A program made the translations under genes and the position numbers. Positions 25,301 through 40,300 of a stretch of DNA of 64,000 nucleotides are shown one piece after another. This stretch comes from Candidatus Omnitrophota bacterium (GTDB lineage: Bacteria; Omnitrophota; Gorgyraeia; Zapsychrales; Zapsychraceae), in the NCBI GenBank assembly GCA_020632495.1, contig JACKFL010000005.1, forward strand, positions 372,001 to 436,000, given 5' to 3'. The notes beneath the pieces were generated by a model, which was not told where the DNA came from, did no database searches, and worked only from the letters and a program-made list of their open reading frames with translations. Each line of letters opens with the position of its first letter. Positions within the stretch are counted from its first letter, which is position 1.

Positions 25301-28300
25301 AACCGGTTCGAAGATAGTCGAAGCAAGAACAGCCTGATCAGATTGGACATTATTTAAGCTTACCGCCATTACCCGAGCCTCAGCCGGGCTAAGAACCTTA
25401 ACCACATTGATCGGAGCGATATCTTCACGAGTATTGTATCCGGCCACCAAACTCTTGGCCACGGAACCTATCTTGACATCCGGCGAGTCGAACACAAGCC
25501 GACCTGATTCCACGACGTTTTGGCGGGCTGACAGCGTCTTGGAAGCGATTGACGTAATTTCGGTCGGATATTTGATACCTGTTAATGTCGCCTTATCGGT
25601 CGTAATAGATGAACGGACAGGCATCCGGGTCTGGAAGAAACTTCTCACTTGATTCACAGCAACCGGATTGACAGGCAGCATGGCATGAGAATCACCCTGG
25701 ACCGCGTCACTGTCAATCAAGGTTATTTGAGCTCCGGTCAATGCCCGCTGGTAATTTGCCCGGTGGATACGGTTGACTTCCTTGTCCGCATCCTCACCCT
25801 CACGGATTGGTTCGTGACGGTCATCGCTGACGCGCACTATCATGCGTTCGCCGAATGTCCGGTTGAATTTCGCAATGCTCTCCGGCGCAAAGACTGCTTG
25901 TTGAAGCTCACCGGCCGGATTTTGAGCGTCCGCTATAGCTTTCACATTGGTAAAGATATCGGCAACAGTCAACCCGAATCGTGCCATCGGAGTACCCACC
26001 TTTTGTGCCTGGGCGCTGCCACCAAGGGTCGGAGACAGTTCGAGCAGCGGCTTGTTCGCTATGGCTGTAACATCGGCTGCCTTCTGAACAGCCCGTCGCA
26101 AGAGAACGTCTCCGTAAGAGTAGGTCACCACTCCATCAACGCTCAACTGGTTCGCCTGAGACAGGAATGCCGGCACGACTTCGTCGATCGGCTGACGGTA
26201 ATCGTAGGCAAAGTAGACTACATTAAAGTCGGACTGCAATGAACGCTGCAGATCCATGAAGCTGTTTTCATAGGTATCACCGGCGCCATGGATCATCAGC
26301 AATGTCGGCTTGTCGGGACGAATATCATCCATTGCCAGGATCCGATTTCTCACATCCAAATTGACGGACTCGAATTCTTTCTTGGTCCGGATAACCGGCA
26401 ACTCGAGGGTTCCCTGTTGATCCGCTGTCCGGATCGTTGTCACAGGTGCGATGTAATCGGGCTGACGCACTTGCGACTCAACAATTGCCGGTTGGCCGGC
26501 TGTTGAATTAAGCTGCTCTTGAGCGATTGCCGGAGACGTAACGGCCATAATCATCGTGGCAGCTGTGACCGGAACGGTCTTGAGCTTCGGTAATTTGGCG
26601 GCATCAACGGTTACTGCAGGCTTCGACTCGACCGGGCGAATAACTGGCTTGCTCATAGCCGGACGGGATTCAGTTTGAGCCTTAACTCCCTGTTGTTTCC
26701 GCGCCAATTCTTCCATAGACACGACTCTCAACCCGGAGGTGACCTGCGGTTCGTCTTGGCTCGGAATGCTGACGATCTCAACTTGACCACCCTTGAAGCG
26801 CGGTTGTTCACCCTTGATGACTTGCGGCACAATAGACGGCTCGGAACGAACCGGAATGGACTGGACTTCCTGAGCCATTACCGCGCGGTCGCTTGTTTCC
26901 GATATGCCAATATCTTGCCGCACGGTGTTATAAATTGTCTCGCCCGGAGCTCTCGCAAACTGGGCCTGCAGAATATCATCTAACTGGGCCATAGACACGC
27001 TATCCGTTTGACCGAGTTTGTCGATGAAGCGTATCAAATGACCGACTCCTGTCATCGAAATCGCGCTGGCACGGGCATCCTCAACCTGCATCTTCATCAC
27101 CAATTCCGCCAGCATCTCTTCGTTAGTGGCGATATCCTGGCTGATAACCAAGACATGTTGCCCATTAACCTCAACAACATCATATACGGATGAGACAAAC
27201 TTATCCTGGCCGAACCATTCTTTCATTTGGGCAGGCGTAAGGATCTCGATCTTGTCGATACCGGGCCGCTGGTAGAATTCAGACAGTCGATTGTACTCTT
27301 TAACTACATTGAAGACGACCTCGTCTCCTTCAGCTTCAAACGAATCATTGTCAAACGATTCCCAAGCCACGAGAACAGTCTTGAATTCACGGGGACCGAC
27401 CGCCTTGAAGAAGTCGCGAATTTCACGTTTGCTGGCATCCGTGACACTCAGCTGGACTTCCGGATGAAGAATAACGACACCGTTTTGTGCCTGCACCTGG
27501 GTGATGCTCAGCTTAGCAGCATCCCGGTTTCCGACCTCTTGATAGCTCAGGGTGTCACCGCTCATTCGGGCTTCAAATACAGGTCTGTTGGGTTCGGCTT
27601 CATGAATTTGACTTGCCGTAGACTCGATTGCGGAAGCATCGTCAACTCTGAAGAGCGGCGTACGATCTTGATAGTCGGCCATTGCTATCTTGAACTCGGT
27701 GGATTCGGGGCGCATGGCGCCGTAATCTACAATTTCCTGCAACGTGTACTCGCGACTACGGCGCAGGTCACCCATGTACTCTTCATATGTACGGCGGGTC
27801 TTGACGGCCGGGATCATATCCTCAACCGTTGCCTTACGATTCTTGCGGCTGGTACGAACGGCCTTGTCTACGGCTCGGATTGCATCCAAAGCCACACCTT
27901 GCAGCAGATTGAATTCACCGGATTCGATTTCCGCCTGTGTTTCGATATCTCCGAAAATGGCGCCGAACAGGCTGTTTCTTTCGGACGAAGCATCCTCCTG
28001 TCCAACATCTTCGGCCATTTCGTCTTCGGCAGATACTTCCGTAGTTGCCATCTTGATCAACATGGGGTTGTGCGCCACGCTGGCACGCACCAACAGAATG
28101 CGACGTCCTTCCCTGGTCTCGATCACGATCGAGTTACCACGGAAATCGGACTGATCAAGACTTGCGTCGGTGAGAACCTGAACTTCCTTAATAGTCTCTT
28201 GGTTGGGCGCCCGTACAGCCTCCATCTCAATGAGGACATCGTGCAGGGCATTTTCGATTTTCGCTCTATGATCTCTGTTAAGGACGGCCGGCAGGTCGAT

Positions 28301-31300
28301 CACAATATTCTGGTCATTAATGGTGATCACCTCGATTACTCGCGATTCGGGGACGAGGGCCTTGATCGTGTCTCCGTACTGACCGACCTGGATATCCTTG
28401 AAGTCCAGGTAGGACCGAATAGCCTTAAGATCATCCTTTTGAATGGCTCCGTCCTGGCTAAGGAAGTAGATACTTGAGGCAATTTCGCGTTGCAGTTGGC
28501 CATTGTCTCCCGCGAGGGCGAGGAGTGTAGCCACTTCTTTGCTGACGGCTTGAATCCGGCTGACCCGAATAACGGCATCGTCTGTAAATGTGGATTCTTC
28601 TTCGCCGACTTCCAGTTGGGCTGAGGCCATATCCGTTGTTAATGCCGATCTGACGAAAGCAAACTGCGCATATTGGGCGACACTGGCGGATTGCCGATCG
28701 CCGCTTTCATTGGCTTGGCTGATATTGATCAAGGCATCAAAGGCGAAGCGGCTTGTTTCGCTGGCTGTTGTTTTACCCATTAAATCATTGATAACGAGCG
28801 GTGCGGTTTCCGGATATGTGGTGGCGCCGCGAACCAGACGGCTGATATCGCGATACGTCGCATTGCTGAACGCATCAGACTGGACATTAATTGAAACCTT
28901 CGGCGCCGTTACAACTAGGCTCGAAAGGACTTGTTTGAGTCGCGGTGAGCTGAGTCGAATTTGGTTGCTCGGCTTTTCATCCTCGGCTTCCATCCATCCC
29001 GTTTCCAAGGAGAGCGCCCGGGCGGATTCCTCACCGACATGAGCAAAGATCTCGGCAATGCGTACCGGCTGATTATCTGCGATGAATTGACTGAAACTTT
29101 CCGGCGTGGCTGCGGCTTCAGCAGCGATCTTGACATTTTGGAATAATTGCGGATCCAGTTTTGAATAGTATGCCGCATTTTGAGCCGGGAACAGAGTTCC
29201 AGTCTCGGTATCCTCGGTCCAACCGGCAATCAACATGGTCCGGATGGCTTCGATATCTTTGAGGACTACGTGTTGACCGATTTCACGAGCGGCCAATTCC
29301 ATCGGAGAATATACCATTCCGGTTTCCGTTTCGACGGCTTGCGCCCACAACGGCACCGTTTGGCTGAGATTCCACCGTTGTTCCATCGGAACCGCAGTAA
29401 GATCCGGGTTGGCCGCAATTGAAGTCTGGAATGAAACAACGGCGTCAAGCAGTGCATTTTGCGTTAGGGCCTTGGCTTGGACCAGGCTTTCCGGACCGGC
29501 GACTTCCATAAATCCGTACGGCGTTTCCGGAGTAATAAGCTCGGGCCGTACACCGGTCAGCACAGCCAATGTCCGAACCTCTTCACCCGGCGCCTGCTGG
29601 CCGATAGCCTGTACCAGTGTCGGCATGGGAACAATATCCACCATTTCGAGGTCCAATACCCGATCTTCAGAATCTAAGACTTTGTTAACCAAGGATTTGG
29701 CTAATTCAGGCTGGGCCTGAACACGCTGCCGCGCGGAATGCATGGTCTGACGGATCTCTTGTGGATCGTTGGAGCGGGTTCGCGGTACTGATACCCTGTT
29801 GTATGTATGAATTACTGACTTAAGCTCGGCGAGTTCGGGCGCGCTGATCGTGTACCGGTCAGGACTGTCGCTCGGTGTTTGAAGGGCCCGTTGAATAGCC
29901 TGCGGTGTGGCATCCTCACGGACAAGCAGAATGTTACGACCGTCGAGATTGATCAACGCGGCCTGCCGGTCGGCTTTGTCTTGACGCATGGCTACGACCG
30001 CCTTGACTTGCTGGTCGGCATTTTGGACGCCGGCGTTGTAGCGCGCGACCTGATCGCCGACAACCGTACGCTTAACGTCGCTCATAACAGATGCGATATC
30101 AAAGATATGCGTGGCCGGTCCGCTGACCTGCTTGGCAAACGGCGCGAATTGCGAGCGCTGCAGGACCTGCGTGAATTCATCCAGGGCCAAGGCCTTGACC
30201 ATGGCGCGGGTTTCCTGATTAGCAGGGTCGAGAACAATTTGCTCGGCAGCCGGCAGGATCAGCACCATATCGGCGGTCAAGTCGGCCGGCTTCAGGGCTT
30301 GAGTAGAAACTTCCTGGGTTTGCGGGTCAAAGCGACGGAACTCAGCTTGGTTGGTGTCACTGTTAAACTTGTAGACCACCACCGGCCGGTTAATGCGATC
30401 CGTACCGGTGATTTGGGCCGCTGCAGATTGGACATTCTCTGGAGAAGCCGTCGGCGTAAAGATTACACGGTTGGAAGCCGGCGCCAGGACAGCCGAATCA
30501 CGCTTTGTACCCCGGGCGATGTAGATCGGCACCGCGTCGTTACCGTCAATAAACCGTGTAGCGCCGGTCCGACCGATAAGTGCCGTGCTGGTCACCGTGC
30601 CGCGCGGGGCCTTGACCATGACCGATTCCACATCCTCAAAGATGTCCTTGACCCTGTCGGCAATGACCGGCTTGTTGTCAATTCCGCATCCGCCGCCGTA
30701 GCATGCATCCAGGACGACCTGCTTCAATTTGCCGCTTAATGGCGCCGCATCGGTTCGCATTTCGGAAATGTCGTCATCCATGTTGAACTCGAGATCGAAT
30801 TCCAGGCTGTCTTCGTGACCGTGTACCGACAAAATCAGGGTGTTGATCGGCGTAACGGCGGCCACCTTATTGGCAAAGGCCACCACTTCTTCCATACTGT
30901 CGGTTTCCTGATAAGCAACTCTGTATCCCTGGCTAATAAACTTACGGATGTCACGGCTGATACGCGTCAAGGCTCCATTATTATCTGCCCGCGGGGCGGC
31001 ATAAACGATAACCGGCTGCTTGCCGTTCCAGTCTCCGCTTTCAATCATTTTGGCGGTTTCCAAGATGTGATTGCGCTCGTTCGCATCCCATAATAAGGTA
31101 CGGATCATCGGAGCTTCATCGATCAGGACCAGATCTTGCCGCAGGCTATCCGAGCTATCCGCCGCTTCAATCATGGCCGCGATATTCCGGGCGGCGACCG
31201 CATCGAGCTTTGACTCTGTTTCCAGTCCGAATCCACGTGTGATATCGTTTCGCAGGGCATCCCAAACCGATGAAATTTCCTCGGCGTTCTTGACGATCAT

Positions 31301-34300
31301 TTCGGTTTGCGGTGTCCGGCGGGACAATCCTTGCGACCGCAGCATGATGCTTTCATTATCCACGCGTCTGGCCAATTCAATAGCCGCCATCGGCCATACA
31401 GGAGATGATGTATCAACATAGCGCATGAACTGGTCATTCGGCATATCAAAGACAAAGCCCGGATCCCCGGATTCCGCCCAGGCGCGCATTGCCGCATTAT
31501 GGCGTTCGACAGAGAGCGGATCCGATTTGTCAGCCGTTTCGGACACAATAACCTTAAGCGCCTGGATCGTATCATTCGCAGCATGATGCATATTGAAATC
31601 GATAGCCCCTTCGTAAGTCTTAATGCGGAAGACTTCACTCAAAGCGTCAAGGGCCTGCACACTGGTACGGCTATCCTGCAGGGCCAAATCTTCCAGCGCA
31701 GATATTGCCCGATTTCCAATGCGCTCTTCCTCATCCCACAGCGCGACATTGAGATTGGCATGTTTGGCGATACTGACCATCATCGGATAGGGGTTAAACG
31801 GCTGTGCTTGCGGCTTATCCGCATAATCCCGCGCCATCAGCGCCAGTTCTTCGACGATTCTTTCTCCGACATCCGGACGCAGGGCTGCCAAACGGCCCAC
31901 CGGATTTTCGAGAAGGGTGGCTTCGGAGTAGAATCCAACTTTCTGTCCGGTGGCCGGATCTGTCAATTGCAGGTCTGAACGTCGGCCGATCGTGCGGACC
32001 ATGTTCATGATGACCTGCGGATCACTGCCCATCACCTTGTTCACTTCCTCACTGAGCTGATCAGCAATTCGCCAGGCAAAATCTGTTCGGGACACCGGAT
32101 CTACCCCGCGGCGGGACTCGAACATAGTGACGAATCCATCGGCCAAGCCGTCGTACTTGTTAACAGCCTGCATTTGCGACCGGAAGACCTGCTTGGTCAG
32201 CTTCGCGCTGTCCGATTTCGGTGCTTGCGGCGCTTCCGGCGTTTGAGCGAGCTTCATCAATTCGTTCTTCAGGGCCACTTGGCGGAAGACAAATTCATTT
32301 TTGGACGCTCCGGCCGCCTCGACAAGCGTAGGTTCGGCAGCATCTAAATTGCCGCCGAAGATTACCGGATATCCTGTTGATTCAACCGTCCGATGAACCC
32401 TTGCCAAGACATTCTCGCCGGCCGGGTAATCGTTGACATCAACTAGACTCAACGCTGGTGACAATGAACTGTAAACCATTTGACTGGCGGTCAACGTGGT
32501 CGGCGCAGATTCGGTCGTGACACCGGCGGCCTTAAGTTTTTGCTGGGCGGCGCCTTCCATAAAGAGCACCAAAGTTCCGGTTTCTGTCGTGTCAACAAAA
32601 CGCAAACCACGGACGGCAAGATCTTGTGTCAAATTCTGTTGATCCAGATAGTTTCCGATCTCCCCTACAGCCTTGCTGATCGAACGCTGGTTCTCCGGTT
32701 GCGCAAGGTAAGGCAACTTCATCTCAGCTGTACGGCCAGCCAATACGTCATCCATGACCTGGAAGTATGTAGCTCTGAATTCCGGATATTGTTCGGCTGA
32801 AATGCTCTCAAAGGTCGAAATTCCAATTCTGGCCTTGGCTTCGTTGATCATCGCCAAGGGCAGTAGATCCACTTCCGTTTTCTTCAATGTCTCAGTCTCG
32901 GCAAACTTACGGAACGTACTCTTGGATAAATACAGGGCAGCCGGATCTCCACCATTAAAGCGGTCGGCGTTAAACAGGGTCAGGGCGTCTCTGACGAGGT
33001 ACACATTCCGTTTACCATCTGCCGGTAAACTATTGACCATGGCGTAAAGCGCCCGCGCCCTTTTCGGTGTTTCTTGCACAATCCGCTCCGCGACACGCGT
33101 ATTTACGCCGGCATCCATGGCAAGCTTACGCAGATCAGCATCCTCTACAGGTGTATCCGGCAGGACATCAAATGCCAGATCTTGCCAACGAATATAATCA
33201 GAAACCTTAATTCCCTCTAACGAGAGGCTACTGAGGGCCCGAGTTTGGCTGGCCACGGATTCGAATTCAATCTGGGATAACTTGGCGAAGTCCGATTTAC
33301 GTGATTGTGTCATCGCTTCCGCTTGGACCGGTTGGATCGACTGCGCACGTGAAGTCACTTGGTAGCGAGTCTGTGTCTTGCTGTGCGCCTGAATCGACTG
33401 AATCGCCTGGGTCAATTGGGGAACTTCGCTGCCGGCGGCATCAACGATCATGCGGGCGTACTCTTGAGCAGGCCTGTCATTAGAAGCTAAATAGGCGACA
33501 AAGTTGTTATATGCAACCGGATCAGCAACCTGTACCGCGTCAAAGGCCTTGGCAATCTTGACCGCTTTCTGGACCGTGACATCCTGAACGTCAGCCGGCT
33601 CTATCGTTGTTACCTCAACAGGTGCCGTTATAGCAGATTGGACAAATTCAACCTGGCGTCCCGCTTCAAGTAGACCGTTCAGTCTGACAGGCGAAAGTTC
33701 AGGAATATCAATGTTTACGGACGGAGTTGCGCTGCGAATGATATCTGTCGCTTGAGTCATCCGGATGCCGCTGTCACCAGACATAACCGGCAAGCTGGTT
33801 GTCGTCACCAGACCGGCTGAGGCGGCAAGCTTGCTGGCATCATACATACCCGATGCTTGGGCCTTCTTGACCAGCGCCTGGTATTCCGGAACACCAACGA
33901 CGGCGGCTTGCAGCACGCTCAACGACCGGCCGAGGTCTTCAGGTGAGGAGTCTACCGCGTTATAGATTGAACGGGCAATACGTGACGGCTTGAAGGAGGC
34001 GGCTTTCACCTCTGAATCGGAAAGTTGCAGGTACTGAACGAATGCATCGAACTGGACCGGCTCAAGCTTGGTACTCAGCGTTTGCAGTTCACGGGCCAGT
34101 TTGGCAGCCTTGAGTACGGCGACATCCCGCGGCGCCACAACACGCTCGGCCGGAATGGTGATCGTTACCGTGGTGTCGTATAACCCGCTGTCATCCCCCT
34201 TCGGAGTCTGACGGAAAGTCCATTTGCCGTCAAAGTCCTTCACATAGCGGTCTACCTGAGACAGGCCGAATCCTGAGCCTTCCGATGCAACTGCTTCTTT

Positions 34301-37300
34301 GCCGGCTGTGAAGCCTTTCATGCTGAGGAGTCTTTCGATCCGCGGCGCATCCGCTGTGGTAGAAAGGTGGATGGCTTCAACGGCCTCAACAAAATCTGCC
34401 CGTGAAATTTCGGTCTCACCCAACGCCAACGGTCCGGGTGTGACGCCGACACGGCCATCGGCATCCCTGAACGGCGTGACGCGATAGTCACTGGCCAATG
34501 CCACCGCTTGCGCGCGAACTTCCGGATAACGCAACGGTTTATCATCTGTGTTGCTCACAGTCAGCGTGACATCCCCGTTATCCAAGCGGGCCAGCTTCAC
34601 GACCACGTCATCACCACGGTTACGGCTGGCTGAAAGCGCATTAATTACCGATTCGAAACCGACTTCCACCAGCACATTCGCATTATCGACTGCGGCATCG
34701 GCACTTCCCAAGAACCCGTAGCTGAAGCCTGCTGGTATTTCGAACTTAACGCGCTCAATATCTTCTTGATCCAGGTAATCGGTGGCGGGAGCAATCTCAT
34801 TTTCTCCTACGATCTTACGTACCGCGCTAACGATATCCGTTTGGCGCGTCAACACGGGTGTATTGTCCATTCTGCTGAGCGTGGACAGGTTGGCCACCGT
34901 CGCCCGAACGTACTCGGCCTTGACCGGCTCGACTTGTTCACTGTCTGCATCAAATGACGTGATTTCCGTGTTAAGGTCGGTCAAACGCTTGATAGCAGGC
35001 AATTCAAAGGTTTGTTGCGACAACAATGCACGGTCTATCGTCGGCAGTTCCATAGTCGGCACAACGACTCCGCTCATCCCTTGGAGTTGTGTTGGCTGCT
35101 GGTTGAAGCTGGCCACGGTTAACTGGCCGACTCCGGATGATATCCGGTCGGCAGCCGTGCTGACCGGCTGCGGCGTGACAGCAGATTGGGCAAGCTGGGT
35201 TTGTTTAGACGCAGTTACCTCTGTTCCAGATTGGACAATTTGTCTATCCCGAACAACAAGGCCGCCTGTCTTCACAATACCAGCGAATTGCGCAGGTTCG
35301 AATGTCTTTTTGGACATTTCATCGGTTTCAACGTGGGTAAAGGAGTTGTCGATCACCACATCAACCCCGCCACCATTTCGCAACAGTTGTCCCTTCATTC
35401 CCTCCGGAATATTGTCCAATCTAATTTCGTCGGAATTGCGATTACCCAAATAATATGCCGTCCGCTGCTTGGGCCGGTTTTCATCCGGGTGTTGCCAAAC
35501 GAAACTGATGCGATAGGCATTGTCTGTCGGAGATCCAATGGACTGGATATTGATATCCTGGGCACCGGCAAATTCCAGAGAGGCCCGGATCAGTCCGCGT
35601 GTTTCATTGACGACACTCAAGCCGTCACCGGACATTGCGATTTGTTCGCCGACCCGTCCACCTTGCTTCAAGGCCAATTGGACCCTGGTTACGGCGTCAG
35701 CCTGGTTATCCAATTCCGATCCGAACGCATTCGGTGACGTCATATAAAGTGTCGTGGGATTCGCAGCTAACAACGGCGTGATAATATCGGCCTTGGCGTC
35801 GGTTACCATAGCGGTGATCGGCCGGTTTTCCGGATTGACCGTTTCCTTCACTGATTTCACAAGGAAGGTCTCGCGGCTGGCAAATTCCGGTTCCCGTTGG
35901 GTAATCAGCGACATCGCCTCCAATTCCGGAGCACGCAAAGTTTCGGGTAGAACGGCACGGTCCTGCTGCGGTTTGGCCAAGCTGCCCAAGGCCAATTCGC
36001 GGGCTTCCACTGTCTTAAACACGGCTGAATTGACCACGACACGCCCGCCGAGACCCAAGCCGGTTTTCAGCTGCGGTTGTTGTTCAACCGGAGCGTAACC
36101 CGGCAGGGTAATTTGAATCCGGTTCTGGAACGCATTGGACTGGCCGGCAATAGGTTGCGAAACAATTTGCAGCGCGCCGCCGAGTTCTTTGGCTAATTCA
36201 CGTTCCGCGGCAAAGTCATTGGCGGAGAGCGCCTTCGGCGCCTGGACTTCAAAGGTCAATTGAGCCGCGCCGGCATCATTGCGGTTCAGCTTCATAGCCG
36301 GGCGTTGAATGGCCCCTTGATTTACATTCATAACCACATTCATCACAATGTTTTCGAGCTTCTGAACATCGGAACGGGTCACCAAGGCGATGCGGACGTT
36401 TGAATCAATCTGCCGGTCCATACGATTGGCAAAAGTAGGCGGCATTTGCTCGATCATACCTGTAAAGTTGTACTCGACTCCGCTGGAACGGATTCCGATC
36501 GGTCCTTGTTTGGCGACTGCGAGGAGAATATCGTCAACCGCGTTGAACTTCATCATGTCGGCAGTGAAGCGGCGGGCCTGTAACGTACGGGCCTCCAGAT
36601 TGGCGTACTTGTGCTCACCGGCCTTGGCCCCGGTAATCATATCCGGAACGATACGTGCGGCTTCAGCCTGCAATTCAGCCATATCGGCCTCGGGCCGTTC
36701 CAGGGCAAGGGCTTTGACCACGGTAGCCTTGATTTGCCGTTCCTTAACATCCGGCAACGTCATATCCAGATTGTCATGCGTAAACGGTGTACCTGCCGAC
36801 ATCACTTCCAGCCATGACGCTGTTCCGGTCACATGCGCCGGCATATCCACCCAGAAGGCATTGTTTTGACCGCGCTTAAATGTACCGGTCATTTCGGTGA
36901 CCAAGGTCTTCATTTCGTCATTGCGGACACCATCGCTAACCATGACAGTCACCGGCACGCGATCGGTCGTAGCCACCGGACGCACCACCTGTCCATCCGG
37001 CATGACGACCGTGAATCCGAGATCGGTCAGTGATTCCGGACGGAATTTCTGGTCTCCCGTATCACCCGTATCCGTACGGATATCCCGGGCAAAGCTTCCC
37101 GGAACCATGTGGATCAGGACTTGCTTGGCCTCAGGAACAAATATTTCGTTCTGCACTTCAGCGGCCTGAATGTCGGCCTTGAGGATTTCCATTTCCTTCA
37201 TGAAATTGCCGGAATCCTGGAAGTAAGCGGATGTCCATGCGCTGGAGGTAACATCCCAACCCTCTGCTTGGCTGACTTCCGCCAGGCTGGTCCGCTGGGC

Positions 37301-40300
37301 GGCCGGGACATTACGCTCGAGCCAATCTTGGCGAGTGGCACGGTACTGGGCCGGACTCCAGGAATCCTTGGCCAGTTTGCGTTCAAACAGTCCGCGGTTG
37401 AGATAAATGGTACCGTACGGATCGCCCAAGTCCTGATTGGTCTTAGTCGTATTCAGATCGTACTTGCGCGGGCTGCCTTGCGAATACAGCATATAGTAGA
37501 AGGTGAAAGCCTGATCGGCCGGGTCGGCTACGGCCGGCGTGGTGTTGATACCGATGTGTACGCGAGCGTCGTTGCGGCCCATAGCACTGCCCAAATCAGG
37601 AGTTTCAATGATCTCGACTCGATCGCTGATGGCCTCAAAGTCAATCCGTTCGGTGTTGGACAGCTTGTTGGTATATACACGCACCTTGACGTCTTGCGGT
37701 GTGGAGGCGATGATCGAATCCGCCACCAGCCGTGCGCTGCCCAATTCACCGGCGCCGACACCTTCAACCTGAGCATAAATGTTGACGGTTTGCTCCGGAA
37801 TTGTTACAGGCATTTGGGCCAACTTTTGAGCGCGGTCCGCAGCGACTTGGCGGATGAGTTCCGGTGATTGAACCTTAAAGGATTCGATTGCCTCGAAGAC
37901 TTGATTGATGGCGGCCAGCGCTTCCGGACGGCTTGAGTCCACGGTTTCCCGGACGCGGTAGAGTTCGACCATTTCCTGGTTCCAATCCCGGCCCGGATCG
38001 TCAGCGGCCAAGGTTTTCACCAGCTCATCGCCCTTGTATTCCATGCGGGTCAATCCGTCGTAGACGACACGGGTATCGTTCACGTTGAAATCGAGACGGG
38101 TTGGGACATTAACCAATCTGGCGCGATCAACCAGTTTACTGGCGATGCCGGTATCAGCCTGACGGATTTCACGCACGGCGTTAACCGCTTCAAAACGTGT
38201 CATACCGGCCTGCATCAGTTTAAATGTATCCCGGTCGTTGAAGTATTCCGGCTGTTGCGTCGGCAGGAATTCGATCGTTTCGAACGAACGGCCCTGGTAA
38301 CCGGCCGGCTGGATACGCGCGTTGAAGATCAAACCGCTGTCGGTGTCTTGCTTGGTCTCAATACGGGTGCCGTCCGGTTGAATGATGTTGCTGACTGTCA
38401 GTCGTGCCGCATCCCGACGCAGGGACGGGAGGGCCGGCAGCGTAATATTGTCGGCCTTTACAAAATACTGTTTGGGACTGACATAGATCTCCGGAACTTC
38501 CCTCAAATACTGGAATCCGCTCAGCGCCATATCGGCATGGCTCATTTGCCGTCCCAAGTCGGTACGCAATTCACCCCCCGCCTTGAGGACCGTATTAATC
38601 CGCTTCATGTAATCCACGGCATCGGCCCGGCTTGAATCCTTAGTCAGGTGGTACAGACCCTTGTGGCTGTAGATAAAGTCGATTTCGCCCGGATTGAAGT
38701 AATCCGGCAAACGGTCGGCCGTATCGAAGATGAACTCGACGCCTTCAGGTGCATTTTCCCAGTTTGTAAAGTATTGATCGCCATACCCGATCAGCTGGAC
38801 ATTTTCGATACCGGCTTCCGTAATGCGTTTATGCAGGTCGATCAACGCGGTTCCGTCACCGGCGCCCCAATCCAGAATCTTGATGGGTTGAGCCGGATCC
38901 GTGCGCTGGGCCGCCAACTGACGTACTTGCTGTTCAATATTGTAGTAACGATCCAGCAGTTGCAGTGATGATGTCTTAACATCCCAGTCCTTGGCCTGGG
39001 TCAACCGGAGACGACCGTCAACCGTATTGGTCACCTTGGCCAAAGTTTGGGTCGTGCGGGCACGATTCAGATCCGCAGCCGGCAGTGATGACTTGATCAT
39101 GGCCCCTTGAGCCAACGGAAGTGCTGTCGCCGCATTGGCCAAAACGGCCCGATCGGTCGGCTGACTCAATGCGCCTGTATCGATAAGGTAATCAGTCAGA
39201 TTATCGCTGAAGGTTTGTGTAACCCCTTGAAGCTTAACTAAGCGGTTGTCGGCTGTCACACCCGGGATACCCTTGAATACGCCCGTTCCTTGTTTGGTCA
39301 GTTCGCGGGTAAAACTTTCCACACCCTGTTCGGCGATATAATCGTGGACCTCCATAAGGAATGTTCTACCACGTTCCGGACCGATAGCCTGTTCAATCGA
39401 CTCGAAAATAAACTTATCGCGGGCATCATGATATCCAAATTCTCTGACGATGCCGCTGAGGACAAATGCCTTGGATCGCAACGTCGGGAACTTGTTACCG
39501 CCGAAGCCTTCGGGATTAATGGTCTGGCGGCCCTTTCCTAGGTCGACCATGACAGCCTGACCGTCTCGCATAATGAAGTTGGAGGCGTTGAAATCCTTAG
39601 GAATGTGATAATTGAGGTCCTTGCTGATTCCGAACAGGGTCCGAATAACACTGCCCCGTTCACCCAACCCAAGCTCACCGGCCTGCATCATATCTTTTGC
39701 GTTTCGTCCTCTGACGAACTCTTCCACATAGGCGGTACGGCCGTCATCTGTCTTCAACTCAAATCCGTATTGGGGTACCAGTCCCGGTGAACGTGAGGAT
39801 ACTTTCTTAAGATCAGTCATCTCATTGGCAACGATCTTTCCGCCGTCTTTTTCACGCTTGGCGACGATCGCGATCTCCAGCGGCGGTCCGCGGCGGGTCT
39901 CAAACTCAACCAGGAAGACCCGCTTTTGGGTTCCTTCATCGAAGAAGCTGACGTTAACGTTCTTGGTCAAGTCGGCCGGCACGATTTCGCGACGCGTCAC
40001 ATCGGACAGCATCTTGGCGATTCCCTCACCGTCTCCGTCCTCAATCTGCTGCTTCATAATTTGGGTCGCCAGATTGAGTTGCTCAGTGAATTCCTGGGCT
40101 CCTTGACTGTCGGCCGCCTTAAAGCTGATTTGACCCACATTTATTGTCCAGTCTTCGTTAACCGTGCGCGGCACGATCGTACGGTACGCAATACTCAAGG
40201 CATCCGATACGCTCTTCGGTAACTTGGCGGCGTCTGCTTTCGGCGCCTTGATCGGTTGAAGCATCTGGGCAGTGGCGTTTGAATCAACGGCTGGCTGCGT

